A DNA stretch of 48,209 bases from Betaproteobacteria bacterium (GTDB lineage: Bacteria; Pseudomonadota; Gammaproteobacteria; Burkholderiales; SG8-41), in contig JACQOJ010000099.1 in assembly GCA_016202605.1 (NCBI GenBank), positions 1 to 48,209 on the forward strand, given 5' to 3'. The notes beneath the pieces were generated by a model. The model was not told the origin of the DNA, ran no database searches, and saw nothing but the letters and a program-made list of their open reading frames with translations. The translations under genes and the position numbers were made by a program. This document shows, one piece after another, positions 46,984 to 48,209 of this stretch (positions are counted from its first letter, which is position 1; every line of letters begins with the position of its first letter).

Positions 46984-47736
46984 ATGGCAGGAAAAGTCTA
47001 TTTGATTGGTGCGGGTCCAGGCGACCTCGAGCTGCTGACGCTCAAGGCGGTGCGCGCGCTGGCGCAGGCCGACGTGGCGCTGGTCGATGATCTGGTCAAT
47101 CGCGAGGTGCTGCAATTCCTGTCGCCGCACGCGCGTGTGATGGAAGTGGGCAAGCGTGGAGGCCGCCGCGCCACCTCGCAGGCATTCATCGAACGGCAGA
47201 TGGTGCAATTCGCCCGGCACGGCTTGTGCGTCGCCCGCGTGAAGGGCGGCGACCCGTTTGTGTTCGGCCGTGGCGGCGAGGAAGTGGAGGCGCTGCGCAA
47301 AGCCGGCATCGAAGTCGAAGTGGTGAACGGCATCACGGCCGGTATCGGCGTGCCGGCGGCGCTGGGCATTCCGCTCACGCACCGCGCTTACTCGCATGGA
47401 GTCACCTTCATCACCGGGCATGTCAAGGAAGGCGGCGAGATGAATTGGGAGGCCTTGGCGCACTCGGGCACGACCCTCGTTATTTATATGGGCATCGCGC
47501 ATCTGCACGAGATTACGGCGCGGCTCGTGACGGCAGGTCTGCCTGCGCATACGCCGGCGGCCGCGATCCAGCATGGCACGCTGCCATCGCAGCGCGAAGC
47601 GATTTCCGCGCTTGATGGCCTGCCTGAAGCCGTTCGCCGCGCAGGATTGGGAAGTCCCGCGATAGTGGTGATCGGTGAGGTCGTCAACCTGGCTGCGCTG
47701 GCGCACGAAGCGCACGCGTTGCGGCGGGTGGCGTGA
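46984..47736 (+). CDS. cobA: uroporphyrinogen-III C-methyltransferase
   Basis: VYLIGAGPGDLELLTLKAVRAL; VARVKGGDPFVFGRGGEE; TFITGHVKEG. Confidence 0.95.
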   Translation: MAGKVYLIGAGPGDLELLTLKAVRALAQADVALVDDLVNREVLQFLSPHARVMEVGKRGGRRATSQAFIERQMVQFARHGLCVARVKGGDPFVFGRGGEEVEALRKAGIEVEVVNGITAGIGVPAALGIPLTHRAYSHGVTFITGHVKEGGEMNWEALAHSGTTLVIYMGIAHLHEITARLVTAGLPAHTPAAAIQHGTLPSQREAISALDGLPEAVRRAGLGSPAIVVIGEVVNLAALAHEAHALRRVA

Positions 47737-47758
47737 GGTGAGGATCGAGGCGGCCGAT

Positions 47759-48209
47759 ATGAACAACATGAAACTGGTGGTGGTGGGCAACGGCATGGTG
47801 GGCCAGCGCTTTCTCGAGCGGCTCGCCGCACGCATGTCGACCGATTCCGTCGACGTGACGGTATTTTGCGAAGAGCCGCGCGCGGCCTACGACCGGGTGC
47901 AGCTCACGAGCTTCTTCGCCGGCAAGTCGGCCATCGACCTCAACGTGGTACCGGCGCGATTCTTCGAAGACCGGGCGATCACACTGCGGCTGAACGACCG
48001 CGTGGTCGAGATCGACCGCCGCCGCAAGCTCGTGCGCTCCGCCCGCTATCGCGAAGTACCGTACGACAAGCTCGTGCTCGCCACCGGCTCCTATCCCTTC
48101 GTGCCCCCGATCCCGGGGCGCGATCGGCGCGGCTGTTTCGTCTATCGTTCGATCGAACATCTCGAAGTGATCCGTGCCGCCGCGCGGCGCGCGCGCGTCG
48201 GGACGGTGA
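47759..48209 (+). CDS. nirB: NAD(P)H nitrite reductase large subunit, N-terminal part (truncated by window end)
   Basis: MNNMKLVVVGNGMVGQRFLERL; ATGSYPFVPPIPG FAD-binding region; directly after cobA. Confidence 0.88.
   Translation, partial: MNNMKLVVVGNGMVGQRFLERLAARMSTDSVDVTVFCEEPRAAYDRVQLTSFFAGKSAIDLNVVPARFFEDRAITLRLNDRVVEIDRRRKLVRSARYREVPYDKLVLATGSYPFVPPIPGRDRRGCFVYRSIEHLEVIRAAARRARVGTV

Noticed and set aside
1-48209. CRISPR arrays, rRNA or tRNA genes, IS-element transposases
   Set aside because: No regularly spaced repeats, no rRNA/tRNA signature sequence and no transposase-like ORF were recognised.

Overview
GC-rich, apparently chromosomal betaproteobacterial-type window (taxonomy is inference) with about 45 supportable protein-coding genes. 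No rRNA, tRNA or CRISPR array was recognised. Main blocks: (1) 1-8 kb, ordinary metabolic genes (Bug/TctC-type binding protein, DUF4080-like radical SAM, DUF2237, Hsp15-like S4 protein, malonyl-CoA decarboxylase, PhoD phosphatase). (2) 8.1-24.9 kb, the most interesting part: three minus-strand operons encoding an SsuABC/NMT1-like ABC importer, a split TPP decarboxylase, three different amidohydrolases, a creatinase-like M24 protein without canonical metal ligands, an isochorismatase-VOC fusion, a 4-OT tautomerase, a DpsA/SpoVFA-like dehydrogenase, an opine-dehydrogenase-like protein and an enolase-superfamily enzyme. They flank a plus-strand GntR/FCD regulator and a CobW-type metallochaperone. 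A near-identical 17-bp operator (GATCACAYARTRTGATC) lies upstream of each of the three operons, one copy in the intergenic region shared with the regulator. I read this as an undescribed catabolic regulon for an amide/cyclic-amide or opine-like nitrogen compound. (3) 27-34.2 kb, a type III restriction-modification island. A Fic gene sits between mod and res, a small candidate antitoxin with the [ST]xxxE[GN] motif lies convergently on the opposite strand, and apparent SNF2-helicase and Mrr-endonuclease remnants bound the island. (4) 34.2-40 kb, a lexA2-imuA-imuB-dnaE2 mutagenesis cassette with a perfect Gram-positive-style LexA palindrome 12 bp from the lexA start. (5) 40-48.2 kb, housekeeping and nitrogen genes, with two sigma-54 promoter matches upstream of ybiB and of cobA/nirB. 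All family assignments come from reading motifs in the translations; no database search was run.
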